DNA of 64,000 nucleotides. Origin: Couchioplanes caeruleus (GTDB taxonomy: Bacteria; Actinomycetota; Actinomycetes; Mycobacteriales; Micromonosporaceae). Each line of letters begins with the position of its first letter. Within the stretch, counting starts at the first letter, position 1. The stretch lies in contig NZ_RJKL01000001.1 in the NCBI RefSeq assembly GCF_003751945.1, positions 4,774,001 through 4,838,000 of the forward strand, given 5' to 3'. Positions 1 to 9,727 of the stretch are shown in pieces. The position numbers and the translations under genes were made by a program. Below the pieces are notes generated by a model. The model had not been told where the DNA came from. It worked only from the letters and a program-made list of their open reading frames with translations, and ran no database searches.

Positions 1-3000
1 CGCGCCTACCTCGGGGCGGGCCGATGGGCGGGCGGCTGGCCCGCACACGGCACCGTCGACAACGGCTACTTCCCCGGCGCCATCGCGGAGTTCGCGTACT
101 ACCAGTCGGCGCTGACCGGCGCCCAGGTCGCCGACCACGTCGCCACGGTCAAGCGGACCGCACCGGTCGCCATGACCATGATCTCCGGGGTCGCTCAGGC
201 CATCCCGATGCCGGTCTCCCAGGTCACCGTCACCACGCCGACCGGCGACAAGCAGGTGTCCAGCTACGACCTGGTCAACGGCAACCGGATCGTGGCCCAG
301 ACCGACGAGCTCGGCAACACCACCCGCTACGGCTACGACGTCGGCGGCTACTCCAGCATGGTGTACGACCCGAACGGTGTCCTGACCCAGACGCTGCAGG
401 ACGCCCGCGGCAACACCAAGCAGTCGATCACCTGCCAGGACCAGAGCGCCAACAAGTGCTCGTCGGTGTACTTCACCTACTTCCCGGACGCGACCAGCAC
501 CACGCTGGCGCCGAACCCCAAGAACGACCTGCTGCTCACCACGCGCGACGGCCGGTCCGCCTCGGCGACCGACGACACGTACCTGATCAGCAACACCTAC
601 GACGACAAGGGCAACCTGACCGCGGTCACGGATCCGCTCGAGCGGGTCACCCGGACCTCGTACACGGACGCGTCCACCGCCGCGGCGGACGGTGGCACCC
701 CGCCGCCGGGCCTGCCCACCAAGGTCGTCACCCCGGGTGGGGCGGTGCAGACCGTCACCTACTACAAGTCCGGTGACGTCGCCCAGGTGACCGAGCCCAA
801 CGGCAAGATCACCAAGTTCGCGTACGACGCCCTCGGCCAGGTGCTCACCGAGACCGAGATCACGACGGACAACCCGGACGGTGTGGTCACCTCGCACACC
901 TACGACCGGATGGGCCGTGAGGTCACCCAGACCGACCCGCCGTCCACCAACCGGGTCACCGGCGCGGTGCACACCGCCGTCGCCGCCACCCGCTACGACG
1001 TCGACGGCAACCCGGTCGAGGTCATCACTTCCGACGCCACCGGCGGCGATGCCGAGCGGGTGGAGAAGCACGCCTACAACCAGTACGGCCAGGAGGTCGG
1101 CTACACGACCCCGGGCGGCGCTACGACCACGTTCACCTACGACAGCTCGGGCCGGATGGTCGACCAGACCGGGCCCGACGGGCAGACGACCCGCAGCGAG
1201 TACGACGCCGCGGGCAACCTGCTCCGCTCGATCCTCGTCGGCTGGAAGGGCGACCCGAGCAGCCCTGAGCCGGCCCGCGACCTGGTGGTGGCCCGCAACT
1301 CGTACGATCCCGCGGGCCGGCTCGCCACCGAGACCGACGCGATGGGCTGGACCACCACCCACACGTACACGGACAACGGCCTCGAGGCCGAGGTCAGCCG
1401 CACCGACGGCACCCAGACGTTCGTCCTGACCTCCAACAGGTACGACGCGGCCGGCAACGTGATCGAGGAGTCCGCCAACAACGGCGTCACCACGGTCACC
1501 CACGAGTACGACGCCGCCGGTCGGGAGACCTCCTCGGTGATCGACCCGTCGGGCGCGAAGCGCACCACCCTCACCAGCTACAACTCCGACGACCAGATCA
1601 TCGGCACCACGATGAAGGACGGCTCCGGCTCCGTCGTGGCCAAGATGGAGGCCCTGGTCGACCGGGCCGGACGGACGCTGGCGCAGACCACGTTCCTGTC
1701 CGACAAGCCTGCCCCCGTCGGGCGGTGGCGCTTCGGCAACGGATCCGCCTCCCCTGCCGCCGACACCGGCGGCAACAGCCCGGCCACCGCGCCGGGTGGG
1801 GTCACCCACAGCGATGAGCACGGCGGCTCGGCGGTCTTCGCCGGCACGAACGCGCTCCAGACGGCCGGGCCGGTCATCGACACCTCGCGCAGCTTCACCG
1901 TCTCCGCGTGGATCAAGCTGGCCGACAAGGACCGGCTCTACCGCGTGGTCTCGTCCAGCAGCGAGGAGCAGTCCCCGTTCGACCTGTCGTACGACAGGGA
2001 CAGCGACCGTTGGCGCTTCATGGTCATCGGCAACGACGAGGCCAACACCGGCTCCGGCGTGGAGGCGCTCTCCACGACCGTCCCCGAGGCCGGCAGGTGG
2101 ACCCACCTCACCGGCGTCTACGACGCCGCGGCCGGTGTCAACAGGCTGTACGTCGACGGCAGGCTCGAGGGCTCCCACGGGGCCAAGGCGTTCCGGGGCA
2201 CCGGCCCGATGGTGATCGGCGCCGGCATGTGGAACTCCTACCTCGGCAACTACTTCAACGGTTCCGTCAGCGACGTCCAGGTCTATCAGGAAGCGCTCAG
2301 CGCCTCCGAGGCCGCCGACCTGCAGGCCGGCGCGCTGCCCACGGCGAGCGCGAAGATCAGTCGCACGAGCTACCAGTACGACCAGGACGACAACGTCATC
2401 GCGGCGACCGACCCGAACGGCAACACGTCGTACGTGTCGTACGACGAGGACGGCAACCCGGTGAAGTCGACGGCGCCGGCGGCGAAGGCGGAGACCGCCT
2501 CGGCCGGAGCCGCAATGGCCAACGCGGTCAGTTGGACCGGTTACAACACCTTCGGTGAGCCCACCGACAGCAAGGACGCCCTGGGTAACTGGTCGGTCAC
2601 GTACTACGACGCGGACGGCCGTTCCACCTTGCATCGGATGCCGGCCTACACCGCGCCGGGTGCGTCCGCCGCGGTCTCCCCTGAGATCATCCGGACCTAC
2701 CACCCCGGCGGTGAGCTGGCCACGGTCACCGACCCGGACGGCAACGTCACCAGCTACGAGTACGACCAGCTGGACCGGTTGACCAAGACCACCACGGCGG
2801 ACGGCGGCGTCACCACGTACGCCTATGACCTGACCGGTGACCTGCTCTCGGTCACCGATCCGACCGGTGCGGTGTCCCAGGCCACCTGGGACTTCCTCGG
2901 CCGGCGGCTGACCTCGACCGACGTGGTCCGGCAGGACGCGACGGCCGCGACCACCACGTTCACCTACGGCCGCGGTGGCTGGCTCGCCGACGTCACCTCG

Positions 3001-6000
3001 GCGACCGGGGTCAAGACCAGCACCACGTACAACGATCTCGGCGAGCCGATCACCGTCCAGGACGGTGCCCGCAACGCCACGAAGGTGAGCTACGACGGTG
3101 CCGGCCGCGCGGTGAAGACGACGCTGCCGGACAACACCTACAGCACCACCACGTACGACCTGGGCGGCCAGGCGCTGAGCACGGCCTCGTACAGCGCCGC
3201 GGGGGAGCTGCTGCGCAGCGAGGCGACGGAGTACGACGCGGCGGGCAACGTGGTCGCCGCCATCGACGGCCGCAAGACCCGGACCACCTTCGAGTACGAC
3301 GCCACCGGCATGCTGGTCAAGGAGCGGCAGCCGATCAGCGGGTCCGACGCCATCGAGACGAGCTTCGGCTACGACCTCGAGGGCAACCGGACGCGGTTCA
3401 CCGACGGGCGCGGCAACGCGTTCTGGACCACGTACAACAGTTGGGGTCTGGCCGAGTCGCAGATCGAGCCGGCGACGGCGGCCCACCCGCAGGCGGCGGA
3501 CCGGACTTTCACGTTCGCCTACGACAAGGCCGGCCGGGTCGCGAAGCAGCTCCTGCCGGGCGGGGTGAGCATCACCAACACCTACGACCTGATGGGTCAG
3601 CTCAAGAAGCAGTCCGGCACGGGCGCCGAGGCCGAGACCGCGGACCGCACCTTCGAGTACGACCTCGGCGGCCGGATGACGAAGTTCTCCGGCGCGTCCG
3701 GCACCAACGAGATCGCCTACGACGACCGGGACCAGCCGCGCAGCATCACCGGGCCGTCCGGCAACTCGGAGTTCCGGTACAACGGCGACGGCGCGCTCAC
3801 CAGCCGCACCGATGCCGCCGGCACCACCGCGTACCAGTACGACGCCGCGGGCCGGCTGAGCAAGCTCGTCAACACCGGCAAGGGCGTCGACCAGACCTAC
3901 GCGTACAACTCCATGTCGCTGGTCGACGAGATCACCTACAACGCCGGCAACACCCGCAATTTCGCGTACGACGACCTGCACCGGCTCAAGGCCGACGAGC
4001 TGAAGACGGCCGCCGGCGCCTCGGTCGCGAAGATCGAGTACGGCTGGAACGACAACGACGACCTGACGTCGAAGAAGACCACCAACTTCGGCGGCAAGAC
4101 GATCACCAACACGTACGACTACGACCTCGCGGACCGGCTCACGTCGTGGAACGACGGCACCACCACCACGGCGTACGCCTATGACAAGTCCGGTAACCGG
4201 CTGCAGAACGGCAGCAAGCTGTTCACGTACGACGCCCGTAACCGCCTGCTCACCGGCGACGGCGCCATGTACAACTACACCGCCCGCGGCTCGCTGCGGT
4301 CCTCCGGACCCCAGCAGACCAAGGCCGACGCGTTCGGTCAGGTCATCACGCAGGGCGCGGTCGGCGGCACGGAGCAGACCTACCGGTACGACGGCCTCGG
4401 CCGCGTCATCCGGGACGGGTTCGCGTACTCCGGCCTCGACAACGACCTGGCCGGCGACGGCACGGCGACATGGGTCCGCGGCATCTCCAACGAGGTGATC
4501 GCGGAAAACACCGCCGGAGCGACCACCCAGACCTGGACCGACCTGCACGACGACGTGGTCGGCCAGTTCACGGCCACCGGCACGGAGCTGGCGTCGTCGA
4601 CGGTCTACGACCCGCTGGGCAAGGTGATCGCCACGACGGGCTCACCCGGCAGCCTCGGCTACCAGTCGGAGTGGACCGACTCCACGACCAGCCGCGTCAA
4701 CATGATGGCCCGCTGGTACAACACCGACACCGGCCAGTTCGACACCCGTGACACGGCATCGAACAACCCGGCACCCAACTCGGTGAACGCCAACCGCTAC
4801 CAGTACGGCGACGCCAACCCGCTGACCGTCACCGACCCCACGGGCCACTGGGGCCTCCCCTCGTTCGTGAAGTCGGCGTGGAACGCGACGACGTCGACGG
4901 TGTCCTCGGCATGGAACTCGACGACCTCGTTCGTGTCGTCGACATACAACCGGGTCTCGTCGTACACCTCCACGGCGTGGAACACGACGAAGAGCTACGT
5001 CAAGAAGCAGGTCAAGAAGGTCAAGAAGAAGGTCCAGTCCTTCAAGCGGGCCGTGAAGAGGACCTGGAACAAGACCGTCTCGAAGGTGAAGCGTGGCTGG
5101 AACAAGGCCGTCGCCAAGATCAAGAAGCACACGCCGAAGTGGGTGAAGAAGGCCTACCACAAGGCGAAGGAAATAAAGAAGAAGATCGTCAAGAAGGTCA
5201 AGCAGGCCGGCAAGGCCATCGTCGCCAAGGCGACGCGCGTGGTCAAGAAGACGGTCAGCGTGGTCAAGGACGCGGCCAAGGCCACCGGAAAGTTCATCGT
5301 CAAACACAAGGACACCATCCTCGAGGTAGCCGCGATCGGCGGCGCAATCCTGGCCGGCGTGGCCTGCACCGCCGTCACGGCCGGAGTCGGCGCGGTGGCC
5401 TGCATGGTGGGCGCCGGCGCGCTGATCAACCTGGCCAAGGACGCGGCCCAGGGCGACATCCACGACATCGGTGACGCGCTCGGCTCCATGGGAACGGGTG
5501 CTCTGTCGGGCCTGGCCGGCGGCGCGGGCGGCATGATCGCCAGCAAGGTCGGCACCGCGGTCGCGGGAAAGGCGGGCACCGGTCTGGTGGGTCGCCTGGT
5601 CACGGAGGCGTCGGAGAACGGCGTCGAGGACGTCATCAACCAGGCGGTCACGACCGGCCGGGTGGACGTGAAGTCCGCGGTGCTGGGCGTGGTCCCCGGC
5701 TTGGGCGGGTTGAATCGCAAGGCGCACCTCGGAGGCGGCGCCGGTTCCGGTGGCGGAGGACCACCGGCGATTGGGGCTGCTAGCCGCAACTATTCCGGTC
5801 AGGTGCCGAGTGTCCGTGGCATGGCCGGGGCGAAAATGCCACCACCGGCGTTGAGGGTCGATAGGGCTCAGCAGGGTTGGTCGCAGGCGGGCAGACTGAG
5901 CGAGCTGGAAGAACGCTTGCCGGCGTTTGCGCTGGAGAACAGGACGTCGAAGACGGCCAAGAGGGCCTACGTCGGTGCTCTCAACACTGAGACCGGTGAC

Positions 6001-6246
6001 ACCGTGATGGCCTCATCCGGCGGTATGCCCGGGTGCCCGTCGTTCTGCGCGGAAGGTAACGCCCTGAATGCACTGGGCGGCGATCCCAGTAAAGTGATTT
6101 TCACAAGGGCCGTTCAGGTCCACAGCTCGGGTGGTAAGCACACGGTCAAGACAAGGGATGTCTGTGCGCAGTGCCAAGACGACTACCCGAGGGAGAACTT
6201 CGTCGACGGCGTCAGGGGCGACGCGGACGGTGCTTGGGGTGACTGA
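1..6246 (+). CDS. RHS/YD-repeat polymorphic toxin with C-terminal deaminase domain (5' partial)
   Basis: Large secreted, cell-surface-type toxin of the RHS class. The frame is open at base 1, so the gene starts upstream; 2081 residues are visible. Residues 1-52 are the end of a LamG-type domain. YD repeats (Y-D-x-x-G-R/N) fill about 60-565, a second LamG domain lies at about 568-778, and YD repeats resume to about 1560. The RHS-associated core (residues about 1570-1617) ends in DPTGHW. A very Lys-rich stretch (about 1660-1765) and a hydrophobic Ala/Gly segment (about 1773-1815) follow, probably a pretoxin/translocation region. The last 130 residues carry a CAE motif (Cys2016-Glu2018) and a C-A-Q-C pair (Cys2055/Cys2058), the zinc-site pattern of the cytidine-deaminase-fold toxins, with YwqJ-like as the nearest match I can name. 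Base composition is visibly less GC-rich from about 5700 on, as expected of an exchangeable toxin tip. The family subtype is tentative. Confidence 0.9.
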   Translation, partial: RAYLGAGRWAGGWPAHGTVDNGYFPGAIAEFAYYQSALTGAQVADHVATVKRTAPVAMTMISGVAQAIPMPVSQVTVTTPTGDKQVSSYDLVNGNRIVAQTDELGNTTRYGYDVGGYSSMVYDPNGVLTQTLQDARGNTKQSITCQDQSANKCSSVYFTYFPDATSTTLAPNPKNDLLLTTRDGRSASATDDTYLISNTYDDKGNLTAVTDPLERVTRTSYTDASTAAADGGTPPPGLPTKVVTPGGAVQTVTYYKSGDVAQVTEPNGKITKFAYDALGQVLTETEITTDNPDGVVTSHTYDRMGREVTQTDPPSTNRVTGAVHTAVAATRYDVDGNPVEVITSDATGGDAERVEKHAYNQYGQEVGYTTPGGATTTFTYDSSGRMVDQTGPDGQTTRSEYDAAGNLLRSILVGWKGDPSSPEPARDLVVARNSYDPAGRLATETDAMGWTTTHTYTDNGLEAEVSRTDGTQTFVLTSNRYDAAGNVIEESANNGVTTVTHEYDAAGRETSSVIDPSGAKRTTLTSYNSDDQIIGTTMKDGSGSVVAKMEALVDRAGRTLAQTTFLSDKPAPVGRWRFGNGSASPAADTGGNSPATAPGGVTHSDEHGGSAVFAGTNALQTAGPVIDTSRSFTVSAWIKLADKDRLYRVVSSSSEEQSPFDLSYDRDSDRWRFMVIGNDEANTGSGVEALSTTVPEAGRWTHLTGVYDAAAGVNRLYVDGRLEGSHGAKAFRGTGPMVIGAGMWNSYLGNYFNGSVSDVQVYQEALSASEAADLQAGALPTASAKISRTSYQYDQDDNVIAATDPNGNTSYVSYDEDGNPVKSTAPAAKAETASAGAAMANAVSWTGYNTFGEPTDSKDALGNWSVTYYDADGRSTLHRMPAYTAPGASAAVSPEIIRTYHPGGELATVTDPDGNVTSYEYDQLDRLTKTTTADGGVTTYAYDLTGDLLSVTDPTGAVSQATWDFLGRRLTSTDVVRQDATAATTTFTYGRGGWLADVTSATGVKTSTTYNDLGEPITVQDGARNATKVSYDGAGRAVKTTLPDNTYSTTTYDLGGQALSTASYSAAGELLRSEATEYDAAGNVVAAIDGRKTRTTFEYDATGMLVKERQPISGSDAIETSFGYDLEGNRTRFTDGRGNAFWTTYNSWGLAESQIEPATAAHPQAADRTFTFAYDKAGRVAKQLLPGGVSITNTYDLMGQLKKQSGTGAEAETADRTFEYDLGGRMTKFSGASGTNEIAYDDRDQPRSITGPSGNSEFRYNGDGALTSRTDAAGTTAYQYDAAGRLSKLVNTGKGVDQTYAYNSMSLVDEITYNAGNTRNFAYDDLHRLKADELKTAAGASVAKIEYGWNDNDDLTSKKTTNFGGKTITNTYDYDLADRLTSWNDGTTTTAYAYDKSGNRLQNGSKLFTYDARNRLLTGDGAMYNYTARGSLRSSGPQQTKADAFGQVITQGAVGGTEQTYRYDGLGRVIRDGFAYSGLDNDLAGDGTATWVRGISNEVIAENTAGATTQTWTDLHDDVVGQFTATGTELASSTVYDPLGKVIATTGSPGSLGYQSEWTDSTTSRVNMMARWYNTDTGQFDTRDTASNNPAPNSVNANRYQYGDANPLTVTDPTGHWGLPSFVKSAWNATTSTVSSAWNSTTSFVSSTYNRVSSYTSTAWNTTKSYVKKQVKKVKKKVQSFKRAVKRTWNKTVSKVKRGWNKAVAKIKKHTPKWVKKAYHKAKEIKKKIVKKVKQAGKAIVAKATRVVKKTVSVVKDAAKATGKFIVKHKDTILEVAAIGGAILAGVACTAVTAGVGAVACMVGAGALINLAKDAAQGDIHDIGDALGSMGTGALSGLAGGAGGMIASKVGTAVAGKAGTGLVGRLVTEASENGVEDVINQAVTTGRVDVKSAVLGVVPGLGGLNRKAHLGGGAGSGGGGPPAIGAASRNYSGQVPSVRGMAGAKMPPPALRVDRAQQGWSQAGRLSELEERLPAFALENRTSKTAKRAYVGALNTETGDTVMASSGGMPGCPSFCAEGNALNALGGDPSKVIFTRAVQVHSSGGKHTVKTRDVCAQCQDDYPRENFVDGVRGDADGAWGD

Positions 6247-6273
6247 AAGGTGAAGCCGTTGGAGCTCGTTGAC

Positions 6274-6765
6274 ATGGAAATCTCCCGGTATCACTGGGCT
6301 GGCATGCGCTGCGGTTGCCGACGGTCGGCGGAGCATCTCGCCGGAGACCTGAGACGGGTTGCAGGCGCGCGGACTCAGGCCGAGGTCGACGAGGTGAGGC
6401 TTGAGGGACACGTCGTGCAGGTGGGCGCATACGATCCCGCTCTCGCGGTCACCTCGGTGGTGCTCGCTGCGCTCGCGGATGATGTTTCGCCCGTCGCTCG
6501 TGCCTGCCTGACGGATCTTCTGCTCGGTATTCTGTCGGCTGATGGTCAGTCACTCGAGCTCGCAGCCGAAGGCAGAGACATGGTCTTCGAGTGTCAAGAG
6601 GCCGCGAGGCGCGGTACCTGGACCCTCTATGCCGAAATCATGTCCGGTCGCGATATCGACGCGGCGAACAACTCTTTCGAGTGCCTCGTTGTCATCGATG
6701 AAGACGAAGATCGACTCTCCCGGATCAGGCAGCTCGCTGGAACTAGAATCGGTCCGGATCTCTGA
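6274..6765 (+). CDS. Probable immunity protein to the RHS deaminase toxin
   Basis: Small acidic cytosolic protein of 163 residues starting 27 bp after the toxin stop, on the same strand and in the same lower-GC patch. I chose the ATG at 6274 because GGAG (6261-6264) lies 9 nt before it. An in-frame GTG at 6250 would add 8 residues but has no well-spaced ribosome site. No catalytic motif, signal peptide or membrane segment is visible. The sequence has a CGC near the N-terminus and an acidic Glu/Asp-rich C-terminal third, and I do not recognise a named Imm family. The immunity role is inferred only from position behind a polymorphic-toxin tip. Confidence 0.65.
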   Translation: MEISRYHWAGMRCGCRRSAEHLAGDLRRVAGARTQAEVDEVRLEGHVVQVGAYDPALAVTSVVLAALADDVSPVARACLTDLLLGILSADGQSLELAAEGRDMVFECQEAARRGTWTLYAEIMSGRDIDAANNSFECLVVIDEDEDRLSRIRQLAGTRIGPDL

Positions 6766-6841
6766 AGGCCTGCGTCGGAGCCTTGAGGTTCCATGTCGCC
6801 GAGTCTTCGTCTCCCGCAGAGAACAGTCGCTGAACTATTCT

Positions 6842-6878
6842 GGGCGGATCTCGACTCCTCGAGCCCCGAGATCCGCCC
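6842..6878 (+). terminator. Strong stem-loop after the toxin/immunity pair
   Basis: Perfect 12-bp inverted repeat GGGCGGATCTCG (6842-6853) / CGAGATCCGCCC (6867-6878) with a 13-nt loop, 77 bp after the immunity stop. There is no U-tract, which is common for actinobacterial terminators. The rest of the 374-bp gap 6766-7139 shows only a smaller GCGGCC/GGCCGC hairpin (7021-7039) and no convincing gene. Confidence 0.55.
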
Positions 6879-7139
6879 CGGGAGCTGGTGGCGCCGATCG
6901 CCTTCTCCGGCGGTCGTCGAGCAAGCGAGCGCACGTGACCGAATTCGTCTGCCGCAGCGCGAGACCCCAGGCGAGACCGATGCCACCGGTCTTGGTGATC
7001 GGCCGAAGGTGTGATCAACTGCGGCCGAAGCGGGGCCGCGGATATTGACCTGGCCTGAGATCATCGATGTCACCGCAGGGGGATCGAGACGCCACAGTGG
7101 GCGCCGGGCTGCGGTAGTGCACGGGGGCGGGGCTGATTC

Positions 7140-7718
7140 ATGGGTGGGTTCTTCGAGGCTGTGCTCAGCTTCCCCACCGTCGTTCTCACTCCTCTTCTTG
7201 TCGTCGTCATCGGATACTGGCTCGTCGTCATCGTGGGTGGCGCCGATCCCGATGGTGACAGCGGTGGAGAGGACAGCGGCTTTCTCGGTTTTCTCGGGTT
7301 GGGCGGTGTGCCTGCTTCTGTTGTTCTCTCCCTTCTCATCGTCTTCGCCTGGTTCGTCACCCTGGCCGGTGCGGAGCTGTTCGGCGCCATCCCCGCCGCG
7401 CTCATCCTGGCCGCTGCCGTCGTGGTCGCCTGGCTCGTGACGCGGCTTTCCGTCGTGCTCATCAAGCGTTTCCTGCCCGCCGGCACCGAGCCGTCGCGCT
7501 CCGATTTCGTCGGTCTGACCTGCATCGTCCGCACCGGGCGGGTGACGCGGACCTTCGGGCAGGCCGAGGTGCACGCTCCCGACGGGTCGTCCGCGATCGT
7601 GCAGGTGCGCCAGGCCGGCGAGGACGAGCTTCGGGCGGGCACCGTTGCCCTGCTCTACGACGTGGACCCCGACGGCGAATTCTTCTGGATCGTTCCCGCC
7701 GACATCGCCACCAGCTAA
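7140..7718 (+). CDS. YqiJ/NfeD-like inner-membrane protein with OB-fold tail
   Basis: 192 residues. Three hydrophobic segments are visible (about 6-33, 58-80 and 84-104), followed by a soluble beta-rich C-terminal domain (about 118-190, starting FVGLTCIVRTGRV) that resembles the OB-fold of YqiJ/NfeD proteins. Family knowledge: such proteins are encoded beside flotillin/SPFH proteins and are thought to work with them in membrane microdomains. Here the flotillin gene starts 11 bp after the stop, and the giant ATPase gene overlaps the flotillin gene. The family call rests on topology and context, and I could not run a profile search. Confidence 0.75.
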   Translation: MGGFFEAVLSFPTVVLTPLLVVVIGYWLVVIVGGADPDGDSGGEDSGFLGFLGLGGVPASVVLSLLIVFAWFVTLAGAELFGAIPAALILAAAVVVAWLVTRLSVVLIKRFLPAGTEPSRSDFVGLTCIVRTGRVTRTFGQAEVHAPDGSSAIVQVRQAGEDELRAGTVALLYDVDPDGEFFWIVPADIATS

Positions 7719-7729
7719 AAGGACCCTGC

Positions 7730-9727
7730 ATGGACGTGATCTCCACCGGTTTCGGTGTGCTCATCGCCGTGGTGCTGCTCATTGCGCTCGGCGTCGTGTT
7801 CTTCTTCAGCCGCATGTTCCGCAAGGTGGAGCAGGGCAAGGCCCTGATCGTGTCCAAGGTGCGCCGGGTGGACGTGACGTTCACGGGTGCCGTCGTGCTT
7901 CCTGTGCTGCACAAGGCCGAGATCATGGACATCTCGGTGAAGACGATCGAGATCTCGCGTACGGGTCGCGAGGGGCTCATCTGCCGCGACAACATCCGGG
8001 CCGACATCCGGATCACGTTCTTCGTGCGGGTCAACAAGACCACCGAGGACGTCATCAAGGTGGCGCAGGCGATCGGCACCACGCGGGCCAGCAGTGAGCA
8101 GACGCTTCAGGAGCTTTTCAACGCCAAGTTCTCCGAGGCGTTGAAGACCGTCGGCAAGCAGCTCGACTTCGTCGACCTCTACACCAAGCGCAACGAGTTC
8201 CGGGACCAGATCATCGAGGTCATCGGCACCGACCTCAACGGGTACAGCCTCGAGGACGCGGCCATCGACTTCCTCGAGCAGACGCCGATGAGCTCGCTCG
8301 ATCCGAAGAACATCCTCGACGCGCAGGGCATCCGGAAGATCACCGAGCTGACCGCGATCGAGTCGGTGCGGACCAACGACTACCGGCGCAACGAGGAGAA
8401 GGAGATCACCCGGCAGAACGTGGACGCCAAGGAGGCGATCCTCGAGCTGGAGCGCCGGCAGGCGGATGCGGAGATCAAGCAGCGCCGGGAGATCGAGACC
8501 ATCCGGGCTCGCGAGGAGGCGGAGATCCAGCTTGCCCAGGCCGAGGAGCGCCTCCGCGCCGAGGGTGCCCACCTGCGGACCGAGCAGCAGCTCGGCGTGC
8601 AGAAGGAGAACAAGGCCCGGGAGATCGCCGTCGCGGAGAAGAACCGTGAGCGGGTCATCGCGATCGAGACCGAGCGCATCGAGAAGGACCGGATGCTCGA
8701 GGTGATCGGCCGCGAGCGGGAGACGGAACTCTCCACCATCGCCAAGGACAAGGAGGTCGAGGCGGAGAAGCGCTCGATCGCCGAGGTGGTCCGCGAGCGC
8801 ATCGCGGTGGAGAAGACGGTCGCCGAGCAGGAGGAGAACATCAAGCGGCTGCGCGTCGTCGAGGAGGCGGAGCGTACCCGTCAGGCCGTGATCATCAACG
8901 CCGAGGCCGAGGCGCAGGAGGCCCTGGTCAAGGACATCAAGGCCGCGGAGGCGGCCGAGACGGCCGCGAAGTTCAAGGCCCGCGAGGAGCTGCTGCTGGC
9001 GGAGGCCCGCCAGCAGACCGCCGAGCTGGACGCCCGGGCGAAGATCCGGCTGGCCGAGGGTACGCAGGCCGAGGCGGCCGCCGCGGGCCTCGCCGACGTG
9101 CAGGTGCGCGAGCGCAACGCCGAGGTGGTCGAGAAGACCGGCCGCGCCGAGGCCGCCGTCGAGCGGGAGAAGGCGCTGGTCGCCGCCGAGGCGATCCGCG
9201 AGAAGCTCAAGGGCGAGGCCGAGGGTCTGCAGGAGAAGGCCGGCGCGATGGCCGCGCTGGACGACGCCACCCGCGAGCACGAGGAGTACCGGCTGCGGCT
9301 CGAGACGGAGAAGGAGATCCGCCTGGCCGGCATCAACGTCCAGAAGGACATCGCCGAGGCGCAGGCCGCGCTCATCGCCACCGGGCTGGAGAAGGCCGAC
9401 ATCGACATCGTCGGCGGCGACTCCATCTTCTTCGACAAGCTCGTCGGCTCGATCACGATGGGCAAGAGCATCGACGGCTTCGTCGAGCACTCCGACGTGG
9501 TCCAGGGCCTGGGCGCCCGCTATTTGAACGGTTCGGCGAACTTCGCCGACGACCTGAGCCGGGTGATCGGCTCGGTGAGCACCGGTGACGTGGCGAACCT
9601 GACCCTGTCGGCGTTCCTCACCCAGCAGATCAAGGCGGGCCGGGCGGACTCCGGCAAGCTGCGGGAGCTGCTCGCCGCCGCCAAGGAGATGGGGCTGGCC
9701 GACGCCAAGGTTCCGGCCGCACGGTGA
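7730..9727 (+). CDS. YqiK-type flotillin (SPFH/band 7) protein
   Basis: 665 residues. There is one N-terminal membrane helix (about 5-27), then an SPFH/band-7 domain (about 28-215, including the EISRTGREGLICRDNI region typical of YqiK), a very long charged coiled coil rich in AEA/ERE heptads (about 215-540), and a C-terminal domain (about 545-660). Flotillins oligomerise at the inner membrane and organise microdomains. The ATG follows AAAGGA at about 8-nt spacing. The stop overlaps the downstream ATPase start by 4 bp (GTGA), indicating translational coupling. Family assignment is confident; the cellular role here is unknown. Confidence 0.9.
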   Translation: MDVISTGFGVLIAVVLLIALGVVFFFSRMFRKVEQGKALIVSKVRRVDVTFTGAVVLPVLHKAEIMDISVKTIEISRTGREGLICRDNIRADIRITFFVRVNKTTEDVIKVAQAIGTTRASSEQTLQELFNAKFSEALKTVGKQLDFVDLYTKRNEFRDQIIEVIGTDLNGYSLEDAAIDFLEQTPMSSLDPKNILDAQGIRKITELTAIESVRTNDYRRNEEKEITRQNVDAKEAILELERRQADAEIKQRREIETIRAREEAEIQLAQAEERLRAEGAHLRTEQQLGVQKENKAREIAVAEKNRERVIAIETERIEKDRMLEVIGRERETELSTIAKDKEVEAEKRSIAEVVRERIAVEKTVAEQEENIKRLRVVEEAERTRQAVIINAEAEAQEALVKDIKAAEAAETAAKFKAREELLLAEARQQTAELDARAKIRLAEGTQAEAAAAGLADVQVRERNAEVVEKTGRAEAAVEREKALVAAEAIREKLKGEAEGLQEKAGAMAALDDATREHEEYRLRLETEKEIRLAGINVQKDIAEAQAALIATGLEKADIDIVGGDSIFFDKLVGSITMGKSIDGFVEHSDVVQGLGARYLNGSANFADDLSRVIGSVSTGDVANLTLSAFLTQQIKAGRADSGKLRELLAAAKEMGLADAKVPAAR

